From CAZBXD01 sp965216395 (GTDB lineage: Bacteria; Pseudomonadota; Alphaproteobacteria; Micavibrionales; SZUA-601), in NCBI GenBank assembly GCA_965216395.1, contig OZ244156.1:992001-1056000 (forward strand): DNA of 64,000 nt. The letters run 5' to 3'. The position numbers were made by a program, and so were the translations under genes. This document shows, piece by piece, positions 1 to 9,584 of the stretch (position 1 is its first letter; each line of letters opens with the position of its first letter). The notes under the pieces are model-generated. The model made no database searches and had not been told where the DNA came from. It saw only the letters and a list, made by a program, of their open reading frames with translations.

Positions 1-11
1 TATCAACGTAA

Positions 12-2504
12 CTATAAACTTTGTGCGATTTCTTCGATTTCAAAGGCTTCGATCACATCACCAACCTTAATATCTTCGTAATTTTCAAAGGCGGCACCAC
101 ATTCATAGTTTTTCTCAACTTCTTTTACATCATCTTTGAAACGGCGCAATGTTTTGAGTGAACCTTCGTGGATTACAACATCATCGCGCAGCAAGCGAAC
201 TTTGGCACCGCGTTTAATCTTACCTTCTGTCACATAACATCCGGCAATCTTACCAAACTTTGTCACATTAAAGACTTCACGGATTTCCGCATAACCAATA
301 AAGTTTTCTTGCTCAACAGGTGAAAGAAGACCAGAAAGCAGTGCTTTAACATCATCAATCGCATTATAAATAATACTGTAATAATTGATGCGCGCACCAT
401 CACGTTTGGCTAATTGCCGCGCCTGTGCATTGGCACGTACATTAAAACCAATAATCAACGCACCGGTTGCCACGGCTAATGTCACATCCGATTCATTAAT
501 CGCCCCAACACCCGTATGTAATGTTTGCACCACAACATCTTCATTATCTTCGGTCAATTTTTCAAATGAAGCTTGAATCGCCTCAACAGAACCATGTACA
601 TCGCCCTTAATAATCACAGGAAGGCGTTTCTTTTCACCGGCCTTAATATTGGCAAACATATCCTCAACAGAGCCTTTGGCCAATTTCGCAGCCGCCGCAT
701 CTTTTTCCTTACGAATACGATACCCTGTCACTTCGCGGGCCTTGGCTTCGCTGTCAACAACAACAAAGCGATCCCCTGCTTCGGGCGTACCTGACAACCC
801 AAGTATTTCTACGGGCATCGCAGGCCCCGCATTTTTAAGACGTTTCTTCTTATCATCGGTGAGTGCACGCGTCTTACCCCATTGTGTTCCCGCAACGACA
901 ATATCACCAACATTTAGCGTTCCGCGTTGTACGAGAACAGTCGCCACAGGACCACGCCCTTGTTCTAATTTCGCCTCAACAACAGCGCCTTGACCAGGAC
1001 GATCAGGATTAGCCTTTAATTCAAGAACTTCTGCCTGTAACAGGATCGCTTCAAGCAGTTTATCCAAATTCGTGCGTTGTTTTGCCGAAACTTCAACACA
1101 CATAACATCGCCGCCCATTTCCTCAACTATCAGCTCATACTGTAAAAGCTCTTGCTTAACTTTCATCGCATTGGCCGCGGGCAAATCAATTTTATTCAGC
1201 GCCACAATAATTGGCACTTCTGCAGCTTTCGCGTGGTTAATAGCTTCGATTGTTTGAGGCATAACACTATCATCCGCCGCCACAACCAGAATAACAATAT
1301 CTGTTGTATTGGCACCACGGGCGCGCATTTCAGTAAAGGCCGCGTGACCAGGCGTATCGATAAATGTTACTTTTTGCTTAGACGGTGTGGTGATTTGATA
1401 AGCACCAATATGCTGAGTAATGCCGCCAGCTTCACCAGCCACAACATCAGCATCACGCATCGCATCTAATAAAGAGGTTTTACCATGGTCGACATGCCCC
1501 ATAATCGTGACAACGGGCGGACGTGGTTTTAACTCACTCTCAGTATCCTCAGCGCCGCCAAGTCCTTCTTCAACATCGGAATCCGAAACACGTTTAACCG
1601 TATGACCCATTTCTTCAGCAATCAGCTCAGCCGTATCCGCATCAATAGACTGCGTAATCGTGACCATCATGCCCATTTTCATCAGAACTTTAATCACATC
1701 GGCGCCACGCTCTGACATTCGGTTGGCTAATTCCTGTACCGTAATAAATTCTGGCAGTGTGACTTCGCGACTAATTTTAACCTTATCTTTTTCTTGACCA
1801 GCTAGTCGGCTTTTCTCACGCGCACGACGTACAGATGTTGCGGATCGTTGTCTTTCACGCGTAGCCGCACCACTTAACGCTTGTGACACGGTAATTTTAC
1901 CTGCTGTACGGCGGTGACTGCTTGGACCATTGCGACGATGGGAAGAACGCCTATCTGTTTCACGACTATCTCTATCAGAAGATGATGATGAAGGACTGAC
2001 CGCTGGACGCATAGACAAACGTTTTTGACGTTCTTGCTGACGTTTTTCTTCTTCTGCTTTACGGGTTGCCTCAGCCGCATCACTTTTCGCTTTTTCTTGT
2101 GCCTCAATCTCTTTTAGCTCAGATAATTCACGTGCACGCGCATCGTCTTTTGATAAGGGTTTATTTGACTGAGTATCTGGTTGAGATTCTGCTACCTCAA
2201 CTTCTTCTGGTGTATGCCAAGTCTTTTCTTCTTTTTTATTCTCAGAACGACTACGAAGCGCTTCTAAACGTCGTGCATCAATTCTTTGATTAGAGCTTGT
2301 CGTCGTACCCGTGCCACTGGGACGGTTGGCACGGCGCCGTTTTACTTCAACCGTGACACCGCGCGAAGATGTTCTTGAACGAGAAGATGATGAGCCCGAC
2401 GCAGAACCAGAGCCAAAATTAGAAAGACTTAACGTACTTTTCTTTTTAGATGATTTCGCTTCATCTTTCTTGTTAACATCATCTTTTTTTCCTGCATCAC
2501 TCAT
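12..2504 (-). CDS. infB: Translation initiation factor IF-2
   Basis: IF-2 is the GTPase that brings initiator fMet-tRNA to the 30S subunit and promotes 70S joining. The 830-residue protein has a long low-complexity Ser/Lys/Arg/Glu-rich N-terminal part (about residues 1-250), then an IF2_N-like segment, then the G domain. The P-loop GHVDHGKT lies near residue 335, the G3 motif DTPGH near 382 and the NKID base-recognition motif near 435. The beta-barrel domains and C-terminal fMet-tRNA-binding domain follow. The length is typical for alphaproteobacteria. It is the third gene of rimP-nusA-infB, and the gene expected next (rbfA) would lie beyond the left edge. The ATG at 2504 is a plausible start. 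No ylxR gene separates it from nusA. Confidence 0.98.
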   Translation of the reverse strand: MSDAGKKDDVNKKDEAKSSKKKSTLSLSNFGSGSASGSSSSRSRTSSRGVTVEVKRRRANRPSGTGTTTSSNQRIDARRLEALRSRSENKKEEKTWHTPEEVEVAESQPDTQSNKPLSKDDARARELSELKEIEAQEKAKSDAAEATRKAEEEKRQQERQKRLSMRPAVSPSSSSSDRDSRETDRRSSHRRNGPSSHRRTAGKITVSQALSGAATRERQRSATSVRRAREKSRLAGQEKDKVKISREVTLPEFITVQELANRMSERGADVIKVLMKMGMMVTITQSIDADTAELIAEEMGHTVKRVSDSDVEEGLGGAEDTESELKPRPPVVTIMGHVDHGKTSLLDAMRDADVVAGEAGGITQHIGAYQITTPSKQKVTFIDTPGHAAFTEMRARGANTTDIVILVVAADDSVMPQTIEAINHAKAAEVPIIVALNKIDLPAANAMKVKQELLQYELIVEEMGGDVMCVEVSAKQRTNLDKLLEAILLQAEVLELKANPDRPGQGAVVEAKLEQGRGPVATVLVQRGTLNVGDIVVAGTQWGKTRALTDDKKKRLKNAGPAMPVEILGLSGTPEAGDRFVVVDSEAKAREVTGYRIRKEKDAAAAKLAKGSVEDMFANIKAGEKKRLPVIIKGDVHGSVEAIQASFEKLTEDNEDVVVQTLHTGVGAINESDVTLAVATGALIIGFNVRANAQARQLAKRDGARINYYSIIYNAIDDVKALLSGLLSPVEQENFIGYAEIREVFNVTKFGKIAGCYVTEGKIKRGAKVRLLRDDVVIHEGSLKTLRRFKDDVKEVEKNYECGAAFENYEDIKVGDVIEAFEIEEIAQSL

Positions 2505-2575
2505 TTTTTACTCACTCATTCACTTTTTCATGCGCGGTTTTAACATAGATTAATTCAAAAACCAACCTTTATCCA

Positions 2576-4132
2576 TTACGCCGCTGTTCCTTGTTTATCT
2601 GCATCTTCAGCATTCGCCTCAGCTTCTTGTTGGGCTTTGGCTTCTTCCTCAGCAAACCAAGCATCACGGATTTCCATGATTAAACTATTGGCAGCAGGGA
2701 GGCTGATTGTTTCTTCACCCAGAATTTCAACCAATTCATCGCCAGAAAGATCACCAAGATCATCAAGCGTTTTTACATCATTCTCACCAAGTTTAACAAC
2801 CATCTCAGTTGACAAAACAGCGTGGTTGAGAAGTTCCTCAGAAATCGCAAATTTTTCAATTTTATCTGCCATTTCTTGATCCCGCTTTTCACAAAATGCA
2901 CGTGCACGATCTTGTAATTCTTGCGCAATATCGTCATTAAAACCTTCGATACCGGACAATTCAAACAATTCAATATATGCGACATCATCAACGGTCACAA
3001 ACCCTTCTGCAACAAGAAGATGGGCAATAACATCATCCACATCTAAAGCCGCCATAAACAATTCTGTACGGCGTTTTGTTTCGCCTGCGCGTTTTTCAGC
3101 TTGTTCTTCTTCTGTCATAATATCAATATCCCAACCGGTCAGCATAGATGCAAGGCGAACATTTTGTCCACGGCGCCCAATGGCCAATGAAAGATGATCT
3201 TCTGGCACAACAACATCCACACGTTTCGTTTCTTCATCCATTACAACCTTCGTCACTTCCGCAGGCTGTAAAGCACTTACGATAAAACTCGCTGTGTCTT
3301 CTGTGTACGGGATAATATCAATTTTTTCCCCTTGTAATTCGTTCACCACCGCTTGAACACGGCTACCACGCATACCCACACAAGCACCCACAGGATCAAT
3401 AGATGAATCATGGGAATAAACAGCAATTTTTGCACGACTTCCAGGATCACGCGCAACAGCCTTAATATCAATCACACCTTCGTAAATTTCGGGCACTTCT
3501 TGTTTAAATAATTTAGCCATAAAATCAGGATGCGTTCTTGATAAGAAAATTTGTGGGCCGCGCAATTCACGGCTAACACTAAGGATAAGAGCACGCACAC
3601 GATCACCAGCGCGTAAACGTTCGCGCGGAATCCCCTCTTCTTTGCGAATTGTTGCTTCTGCACGACCTAAATCAACCGTGACACTGCCGTAATCGGCACG
3701 TTTGACCGTACCATTAATGACTTCGCCAGCACGATCTTTATATTCTTCAAATTGGCGCGCCCGCTCAGCATCACGCACACGCTGCGTAATTACTTGCTTA
3801 GCCGTTTGGGCCGCAATACGTCCGAAATCAATGGGTGGCAAATCATCAATTAAAAATTCACCCACTTTAATGTCTTTTTGAATAGTGACCGCATCTTCAA
3901 GAGGAAGTTGTGCCGCATCATTTTCAATATCATCAATTGTAGCCACAACTTCGCGATAGCGATGTAAAGAAATTGTCCCTTTATTACGATCAATAATCGC
4001 ACGGATATCATTTTCTTGACCATATTTTGACCGTGCCGCTTTTTGAATTGCCTCTTCCATGGCGCCAATCACTTCTTCGCGATCAATGCTTTTCTCACGT
4101 GCAACGGTATCTGCTACTTGAAGAATTTCCAT
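2576..4132 (-). CDS. nusA: Transcription termination/antitermination factor NusA
   Basis: NusA binds RNA polymerase and controls pausing, intrinsic termination and antitermination. The 518-residue protein shows the N-terminal RNAP-binding domain (about 1-125), an S1 domain (about 130-200), two KH domains (about 230-345, with the segment DPVGACVGMRGSRV at their start and a second GxxG-type turn AIGRRGQNV), and two acidic C-terminal helical repeats (around 370-410 and 450-475). It lies 36 bp after rimP and 71 bp before infB on the same strand, so it is almost certainly co-transcribed with them. Alphaproteobacterial NusA normally carries these C-terminal repeats, so the length is normal. Confidence 0.98.
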   Translation of the reverse strand: MEILQVADTVAREKSIDREEVIGAMEEAIQKAARSKYGQENDIRAIIDRNKGTISLHRYREVVATIDDIENDAAQLPLEDAVTIQKDIKVGEFLIDDLPPIDFGRIAAQTAKQVITQRVRDAERARQFEEYKDRAGEVINGTVKRADYGSVTVDLGRAEATIRKEEGIPRERLRAGDRVRALILSVSRELRGPQIFLSRTHPDFMAKLFKQEVPEIYEGVIDIKAVARDPGSRAKIAVYSHDSSIDPVGACVGMRGSRVQAVVNELQGEKIDIIPYTEDTASFIVSALQPAEVTKVVMDEETKRVDVVVPEDHLSLAIGRRGQNVRLASMLTGWDIDIMTEEEQAEKRAGETKRRTELFMAALDVDDVIAHLLVAEGFVTVDDVAYIELFELSGIEGFNDDIAQELQDRARAFCEKRDQEMADKIEKFAISEELLNHAVLSTEMVVKLGENDVKTLDDLGDLSGDELVEILGEETISLPAANSLIMEIRDAWFAEEEAKAQQEAEANAEDADKQGTAA

Positions 4133-4168
4133 TTTTTAAACCCCTTATGTTTTTAACTTAATCTTTGT

Positions 4169-4684
4169 TTACGACATTAACTCTTTATATTGTTTTTCAT
4201 CCATGACACGTTCAATCAGCGCATCAGACATAACTAATTTGGACTGTTCAATCATGTTAAAAGGCACTGAATGAACCACCTCATTTATTTTAATTTGCAC
4301 ATCATCATCTACAACACCTTGTAACACACCGCGAAAACGACGGCGCCCGTCAATAGGGCGAATTAAATCAATCTTTGCTTCATAAGTTTTATATCTTTCA
4401 AAATCTTTTAACCGCGTCAATGGACGATCAATCCCCGGCGAACTAACTTCTAAATTATATTCTCCAGCAATAGGATCTTCGACATCCAAGATCGCAGAAA
4501 CCGTATGACTGACTTCGACGCAATGATCCACGGTTAATTCAGAACCGTCTTTGCAATCAATCATCAATTGTAAAACACTTCTTTTACCCTGCCCCATGAG
4601 GGCAATACGAACGATTTCAAATCCCATAGAGTCAATTGTTGGTTCTATTATTTCAGCAATACGTTTTTCAATCATAATATCCAT
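4169..4684 (-). CDS. rimP: Ribosome maturation factor RimP
   Basis: RimP assists 30S subunit maturation. The 171-residue protein has the family's two-domain form, with the conserved segment around EVSSPGIDRPL at about residues 80-90. It heads the rimP-nusA-infB operon. The ATG at 4684 is taken as start. An internal ATG three codons later (4675, giving MIEKR) is also plausible, because the 5' region just upstream is taken up by a strong hairpin with a T-run, leaving little room for a Shine-Dalgarno site. Confidence 0.95.
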   Translation of the reverse strand: MDIMIEKRIAEIIEPTIDSMGFEIVRIALMGQGKRSVLQLMIDCKDGSELTVDHCVEVSHTVSAILDVEDPIAGEYNLEVSSPGIDRPLTRLKDFERYKTYEAKIDLIRPIDGRRRFRGVLQGVVDDDVQIKINEVVHSVPFNMIEQSKLVMSDALIERVMDEKQYKELMS

Positions 4685-4693
4685 TTCACCAAT

Positions 4694-4717
4694 AAAAAAG
4701 GTGAGCCGCGGCCCACC
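4694..4717 (-). terminator. Terminator-like hairpin (attenuator) in the rimP leader
   Basis: Read on the minus strand, positions 4717-4700 form GGTGGGC-CGCG-GCTCACC, a seven-pair GC-rich stem (one G-U pair) with a four-base loop. Six T residues follow directly (4699-4694). This is the form of an intrinsic terminator. The gene upstream (waaA) is on the opposite strand, so there is nothing for it to terminate except the rimP-nusA-infB transcript itself. It ends 9 bases before the rimP ATG. The likely role is attenuation of the operon, perhaps through NusA itself. The structure is seen; the role is inferred. Confidence 0.7.
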
Positions 4718-4747
4718 CTACATACGAGGTATAATTAAAATTACATG

Positions 4748-4761
4748 CATATTATAATGCC
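4748..4761 (+). promoter_or_regulatory. Possible -10 promoter element for waaA
   Basis: The 14-base string CATATTATAATGCC contains a perfect TATAAT (4753-4758), about 90 bases before waaA. The same 14 bases recur at 10566-10579 before the glutamate dehydrogenase gene. No good -35 hexamer is visible at 17 bases upstream, so this is only a candidate. Confidence 0.3.
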
Positions 4762-4848
4762 AGTGAGTCCATAAATGCAAGATAATTCGCAAAATATCTT
4801 ATATATTTATTTACACCGATCTATGGCTTAGATTATGATCGCCACGTC

Positions 4849-6129
4849 ATGCTCCATAGATTATACAGATATACAACCCCTCTATTAGCCCCTTTTTTAG
4901 GGCTGTATCTTCGTAAAAGAGCGCGTCACGGCAAAGAAGAACTTCATCGTTTACAAGAGCGTTACGGACATGCCTCCCAAAAACGGCCCGCCGGATCTAT
5001 TATATGGGTTCATGCCGCCAGTGTTGGCGAATCCATTTCAGCATTACCCTTAATTGAAAAATTAACGACATTAAATGAGAACACAACCATTTTAGTCACA
5101 ACCGGCACCGTAACCAGTGCTCAAATCATGGCACAACGATTGCCCGAAAAAGCCATTCATCAGTATATTCCCCTTGATCACCATACATGGATTGAGCGTT
5201 TCTTAGATTATTGGCAACCGCATGGTGTGATCTGGCTGGAGTCAGAATTATGGCCGAATACGCTCTGGCATATAAAAAAGCGTCATATCCCAGCCATTTT
5301 AGTCAATGCCCGCCTCTCTCAAAAATCGATTCAAAGATGGAAAAAATACCCCCAATTTGCCCAAGACATTCTTTCTTGTTTTACGCTTATCCTTGGCCAA
5401 AACCCAGATATGGTTAAACATATCCAAAAATTAGGAATGTCTAATGTTGACTATGTTGGTAATTTAAAATTTGCTTCCCCCCCCTTATCATATAATGAAA
5501 AAGAATTAGAAAAAATGCACACCATGATTGGGGATCGTCCCCTATGGCTGATTGCTAGCACCCATGAACACGAAGAAGAGCTTATCATTCGTGTTTATAA
5601 TCAATTATTACTCAACCATCCGAATTTGCTTGCTATACTTGTGCCACGTCACCCCAAGCGTGCGCGCGAAGTGTTAGCGCTTATTCAAAAACATGATTTA
5701 ATTACTGCTCAACGCAGTCAAAACGATATAATTGAGAAAGAAACCCATATTTATTTGGGTGATACAATGGGTGAAATGGGTCTATTTTACAAACTTTCTT
5801 CGATCTTAACGATGGGCGGTTCTTTTGTTGAAGGCAAATATGGCGGTCATAATATTATTGAACCCGCCCACCTTGATTGCGCTATAACCTATGGCCCTGT
5901 TACCTATAACCATGAAGATAGCTGTGCGCTATTTGAAAAGTCCGGTGCTGCTATACGTGTCTCAAACGAAAATGCGCTTTTCAAACAAATTGATGAACTT
6001 CTTAATGACACACAACAGGTTTTAGCCATGCAAGAAAAAGCCAAAGAATTGGCGAATAATCAACTTGATGTTATTAATCACATCATTGATCGTTTATCAT
6101 CTTTGCTCACTTTTCAGGAGGAAAATTGA
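4849..6129 (+). CDS. waaA: 3-deoxy-D-manno-octulosonic acid (Kdo) transferase
   Basis: WaaA (KdtA) transfers Kdo from CMP-Kdo to the lipid A precursor at the inner face of the inner membrane. The 426-residue length fits the family. A hydrophobic N-terminal anchor (about residues 8-25) precedes the glycosyltransferase-N domain. The conserved HAASVGES stretch near residues 55-62 carries the catalytic Glu. The C-terminal CMP-Kdo-binding lobe has GGSFVEGKYGGHNIIEPA near 323-340. It is the first gene of a tight operon, with its TGA overlapping the lpxK start. Whether it adds one or two Kdo residues cannot be told from the sequence. Confidence 0.96.
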   Translation: MLHRLYRYTTPLLAPFLGLYLRKRARHGKEELHRLQERYGHASQKRPAGSIIWVHAASVGESISALPLIEKLTTLNENTTILVTTGTVTSAQIMAQRLPEKAIHQYIPLDHHTWIERFLDYWQPHGVIWLESELWPNTLWHIKKRHIPAILVNARLSQKSIQRWKKYPQFAQDILSCFTLILGQNPDMVKHIQKLGMSNVDYVGNLKFASPPLSYNEKELEKMHTMIGDRPLWLIASTHEHEEELIIRVYNQLLLNHPNLLAILVPRHPKRAREVLALIQKHDLITAQRSQNDIIEKETHIYLGDTMGEMGLFYKLSSILTMGGSFVEGKYGGHNIIEPAHLDCAITYGPVTYNHEDSCALFEKSGAAIRVSNENALFKQIDELLNDTQQVLAMQEKAKELANNQLDVINHIIDRLSSLLTFQEEN

Positions 6130-7109
6130 TGCGCACACCACCTTTTTGGTATCATCAAAACAAAACGGTTGCAAGTGTTGCGCTGAAACCGTTTTCGGTG
6201 ATTTATGAATGTTTTTCTAAAAGACACATCCATAAAAAAATACGTTACCGTGCTCAGACTCCCGTCATATGTGTTGGTAACTTAACCGCAGGTGGCAGTG
6301 GAAAAACGCCCATTGTACGCGCCCTAGCTAGTTTATTAAAAGATTCGGGTAAAAACCCTCATATTTTATCACGCGGATATCGTGGTAAAATCAAAATAGC
6401 GACACGTGTTCATTTAGACAACCATACCGCACGTGATGTTGGTGATGAACCGCTTATGCATGCACATCACCACCCATCATGGATATCAGAAAACCGTGTC
6501 GCTGGAGCCAAAAAAATTGAGCAGCAAAAACAAGCTGACTTTATCATTATGGATGATGGTTTTCAAAATCCATATCTCTATAAAGATATTCGCTTTATTG
6601 TTGTTGATGGTCAGGTTGGCTTTGGCAATGAATGCCTGATTCCCTCTGGCCCATTACGTGAACGTATTGACGAAGGCATTAAGCGCGCCGATGCCCTTAT
6701 CATTATGGGCGATGATCATCATTATTTAAAAGAACGGTTTGAATATTTATTGCCTGTTTTTCAAGGCTTTCTTTTACCAAATAAAAATACTGAAATTTGG
6801 CAAAAACAGCCTGTGATTGGTTTTACTGGCATTGGCAGACCAGCAAAATTTCGACAAACGCTTTTATCAATCGGCGTTGATTTGAAAGAATTTGTTCCTT
6901 ATGCAGATCATCATTTTTTCTCCATGTCTGATATCAATTCTTTATTAGCTTTGGCCAAAAAACATCAAGCACAACTCGTCACCACGGAAAAAGATTGGGT
7001 TCGTCTTCCCTTAGGTTATCAAAACATGATTAAACCCATTGCCGTTGAAGTGCATTGGAAAGATGAACAGGCGCTGAAAAACTTTTTGAATGAAAAAGGT
7101 GTTTTATGA
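6129..7109 (+). CDS. lpxK: Tetraacyldisaccharide 4'-kinase
   Basis: LpxK phosphorylates the 4' position of the disaccharide-1-phosphate lipid A precursor using ATP, at the inner membrane. The P-loop GNLTAGGSGKTP lies near residues 50-61, and the family's DDGFQNP segment is present near the middle. I start it at the ATG at 6129, which overlaps the waaA stop as TGATG and has a perfect AGGAGG at 6116-6121, seven bases upstream. A TTG one codon earlier would give a 327-residue reading. The gene ends in an ATGA overlap with the acyltransferase gene, so translation of the three genes is probably coupled. Confidence 0.96.
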   Translation: MRTPPFWYHQNKTVASVALKPFSVIYECFSKRHIHKKIRYRAQTPVICVGNLTAGGSGKTPIVRALASLLKDSGKNPHILSRGYRGKIKIATRVHLDNHTARDVGDEPLMHAHHHPSWISENRVAGAKKIEQQKQADFIIMDDGFQNPYLYKDIRFIVVDGQVGFGNECLIPSGPLRERIDEGIKRADALIIMGDDHHYLKERFEYLLPVFQGFLLPNKNTEIWQKQPVIGFTGIGRPAKFRQTLLSIGVDLKEFVPYADHHFFSMSDINSLLALAKKHQAQLVTTEKDWVRLPLGYQNMIKPIAVEVHWKDEQALKNFLNEKGVL

Positions 7110-7984
7110 AAGTAAGCAATCAATTTGAAACACCGGATAGATATCGTTTAAGTCACTTTTTACAAGCTATTCCAATCTATATATTCTATCTCATCTTTCG
7201 CTCTATGCCGATTGACTGGGCGTCATCATTGGGGGGCTGGATCGGGCGCAGTTTTGGTCCTCGTTTGGGTGCGCATAAAAAAGCACTCAAAAATCTTGAA
7301 ATTGCTGTGCCAGAATTAAAAGATAATCATCAAAAGATTCTTTTAGAAATGTGGGATAATTTGGGACGGGCGATAGCGGAATCACCGCATACGCACAAAT
7401 TTGTTAATAGCAACCGTATTGAGGTGGTTGGTTTTGAACATGTCGAAAATTTAAAAGAACAAAATATCCCCGCGATCATTTGTTCGACACATAGCGCAAA
7501 TTGGGAAATCATCCCCATCGCTTTCAGATCAAGAGAGACCACATTAACCGTTGTGTATCGCCCACCGAATAACCTTTTTGTTGATTGGCTTTTAAAAAGA
7601 ACACGACGCTTTGCCTCACCCAGACTAGTACCCAAAGGCAAACAAGCTGCACTGGGTGTTATAAAAACACTTAAAAAAGGCGGATATGTTGGATGGTTAA
7701 TTGACCAAAAAGAAAGTGCTGGTATCAAAGTCAATTTTTTTGGCAAACCGGCATTTACCTCAACAGGACCGGCCGAAATTGCGATTAAAACCAAGGCACA
7801 ACTGTTGTTTTGCAAAATTGAACGGTTACAAGGCGCCTATTTTCGCTTAACCATTCACCCACCGGTTCGTATAGAAAACCATAAGGTAGAAACAGCGACA
7901 CAATTGATTAACGATATCCTTGAAAAAGATATCCGCAGTAATATCGGTCAATGGCTTTGGCTCCATCGGCGCTGGTCAATGTAA
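7106..7984 (+). CDS. Lipid A biosynthesis lauroyl (LpxL-type) acyltransferase
   Basis: This 292-residue protein belongs to the LpxL/LpxM (HtrB) family, which adds secondary acyl chains to Kdo-lipid A from acyl-ACP. The catalytic H(X4)E motif is HSANWE near residue 129, and a single N-terminal membrane segment (about residues 22-40) is visible. It follows lpxK with an ATGA overlap, so waaA-lpxK-lpxL form one lipid A operon. Which secondary acyl position it serves is not decidable from sequence alone, hence no symbol. Confidence 0.93.
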   Translation: MKVSNQFETPDRYRLSHFLQAIPIYIFYLIFRSMPIDWASSLGGWIGRSFGPRLGAHKKALKNLEIAVPELKDNHQKILLEMWDNLGRAIAESPHTHKFVNSNRIEVVGFEHVENLKEQNIPAIICSTHSANWEIIPIAFRSRETTLTVVYRPPNNLFVDWLLKRTRRFASPRLVPKGKQAALGVIKTLKKGGYVGWLIDQKESAGIKVNFFGKPAFTSTGPAEIAIKTKAQLLFCKIERLQGAYFRLTIHPPVRIENHKVETATQLINDILEKDIRSNIGQWLWLHRRWSM

Positions 7985-8091
7985 AACTGATATTGATCTG
8001 AAAATTTATACTGCGTAAATATATAAACCTTGACAAACAAAAGATATTAACATAACTATAGATATAAGCAATAATCTTGGAATCGTAATTC

Positions 8092-8280
8092 ATGAAATAT
8101 AAAAATTTTAAAGAAAACCTCGCAGACACTTTAACTAAATTTCGTATATTGTCGGAAATTTCCCTCTTATATTTAAAATCTAAAAGCAGAACCTGTCAGA
8201 CTAAAGAGTTTAAAAGTATTCATCTTGATACAGGTGATAAGCATTTAGATGCACAATTAGCCGAAAAATTAATCCTTTAA
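8092..8280 (+). CDS. Small hypothetical protein (62 residues)
   Basis: An ATG-started frame of 62 codons sits in the space between the lipid A operon and the convergent xseA gene, ending 10 bp before xseA ends. The product would be Lys/Leu-rich and soluble, with no signal peptide or membrane segment. I recognise no family. The region upstream (7985-8091) is AT-rich and could hold a promoter. It fills the only sizeable gap here, which favours a real gene, but the ribosome site is weak. Confidence 0.35.
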   Translation: MKYKNFKENLADTLTKFRILSEISLLYLKSKSRTCQTKEFKSIHLDTGDKHLDAQLAEKLIL

Positions 8281-8290
8281 TATAAAACAC

Positions 8291-9571
8291 TTATTCAATC
8301 ACAGCGTTGAATTGCCCATCATTAAGAGTAACGCCAACCTTACGACCCGAACGGGCTTCTTTTACTGACTGAATAGGGTGACCTTCTTGATCTGTCACAA
8401 GAGCAAAACCGCGTTTTAAAACACCTTTATAGGAAAAACTATTCAAAAGTGCTGACTGATGGGACACATCATTTTTTAAACGTTCTATAACCCGAATCAT
8501 CAATTCCTCTGATAGACGCGGCTTTAAAGCTTCAAAAGCGATTTTTTTCTGTCGAATAAGCGCTTCTAAACCATGGTTTAATCCTTGTGACGCATAATCA
8601 AAACGCTGTTGCAATGGTTCTAATACACGACGCGGATCACCCATTGCATGACCTAGCGCGTTTAATTCAGATTTATAATGTTTGAAACGGTTAAATAATG
8701 TTTGCCCCATGCGTTGATCAAACATCGTTAAATAATGGATTAACTCGCTACGCACAGGCACAGCCATCTCTGCCGCGGCTGTGGGGGTTGGTGCGCGCTG
8801 ATCGGCAACAAAATCAATCAGCGTCGTGTCTGTTTCATGGCCAATGGCCGATATAACGGGAATATCACTTAAACCAACGGCGCGAACAATTTCTTCGTCA
8901 TTAAAAGGCATAAGATCTTCGAGTGAGCCACCGCCACGCGCCACGATAATTAAATCAGGTTGTTCTTCCCTAGGTAAATTATTAAAGCCACGTAAGGCAG
9001 TGACGACATCAACAACGGTTTTTGTCCCTTGCATATTGGCGGGCCACACGGTTACGGGGCGCGGAAAACGATCCTTTAAACGATGCAAGATATCACGGAT
9101 TACCGCCCCTGTTGGTGAGGTAATAATTCCAATATGACGTGGGATTTTCGATAGGGTTTTCTTACGCTCTTGATCAAAAAGACCTTCGGCTGCCAATTTT
9201 TTCTTGCGTTGCTCCAACATTTTGAGCAAGGCGCCTTGGCCAGCCAATTCCATAGATGTAATCACCAATTGATAATTTGAACGCCCAGGATAAGTTGTTA
9301 TCCGTCCCGTACAAATAACTTCCAACCCTTCTTCGGGTTGTACACTCAGTTTTGCCACACTCCCTTTCCAACAAACAGCATTTAACACAGAGTTTTCATC
9401 TTTTAAATCGGTGTATAAATGCCCCGAACGGGCCAAAGTCACGCGCGACAATTCACCACGAATACGCACATATGAAAACGCACCCTCAATCGTTGTCTTG
9501 ATGGATTGCGACACCTGCGATACGGTTAATTCAGGCAAGGCGGTTAAAATATTTGGTTCTTGATCTTTCAT
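8291..9571 (-). CDS. xseA: Exodeoxyribonuclease VII large subunit
   Basis: XseA is the catalytic subunit of the single-strand exonuclease VII, which degrades ssDNA from both ends with small subunit XseB. The 426 residues show the N-terminal OB-fold (about 15-110), then the catalytic core with IITSPTGAVIRDI near 148-160, ARGGGSLEDL near 210 and AIGHETDTTLIDFVADQRAPTPTAAAE in pieces around 240-268. A long helical coiled part and the RGFALV motif near the C-terminus follow. No xseB is seen nearby. It starts at ATG 9571. Confidence 0.97.
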   Translation of the reverse strand: MKDQEPNILTALPELTVSQVSQSIKTTIEGAFSYVRIRGELSRVTLARSGHLYTDLKDENSVLNAVCWKGSVAKLSVQPEEGLEVICTGRITTYPGRSNYQLVITSMELAGQGALLKMLEQRKKKLAAEGLFDQERKKTLSKIPRHIGIITSPTGAVIRDILHRLKDRFPRPVTVWPANMQGTKTVVDVVTALRGFNNLPREEQPDLIIVARGGGSLEDLMPFNDEEIVRAVGLSDIPVISAIGHETDTTLIDFVADQRAPTPTAAAEMAVPVRSELIHYLTMFDQRMGQTLFNRFKHYKSELNALGHAMGDPRRVLEPLQQRFDYASQGLNHGLEALIRQKKIAFEALKPRLSEELMIRVIERLKNDVSHQSALLNSFSYKGVLKRGFALVTDQEGHPIQSVKEARSGRKVGVTLNDGQFNAVIE

Positions 9572-9584
9572 GGATAATATTATC

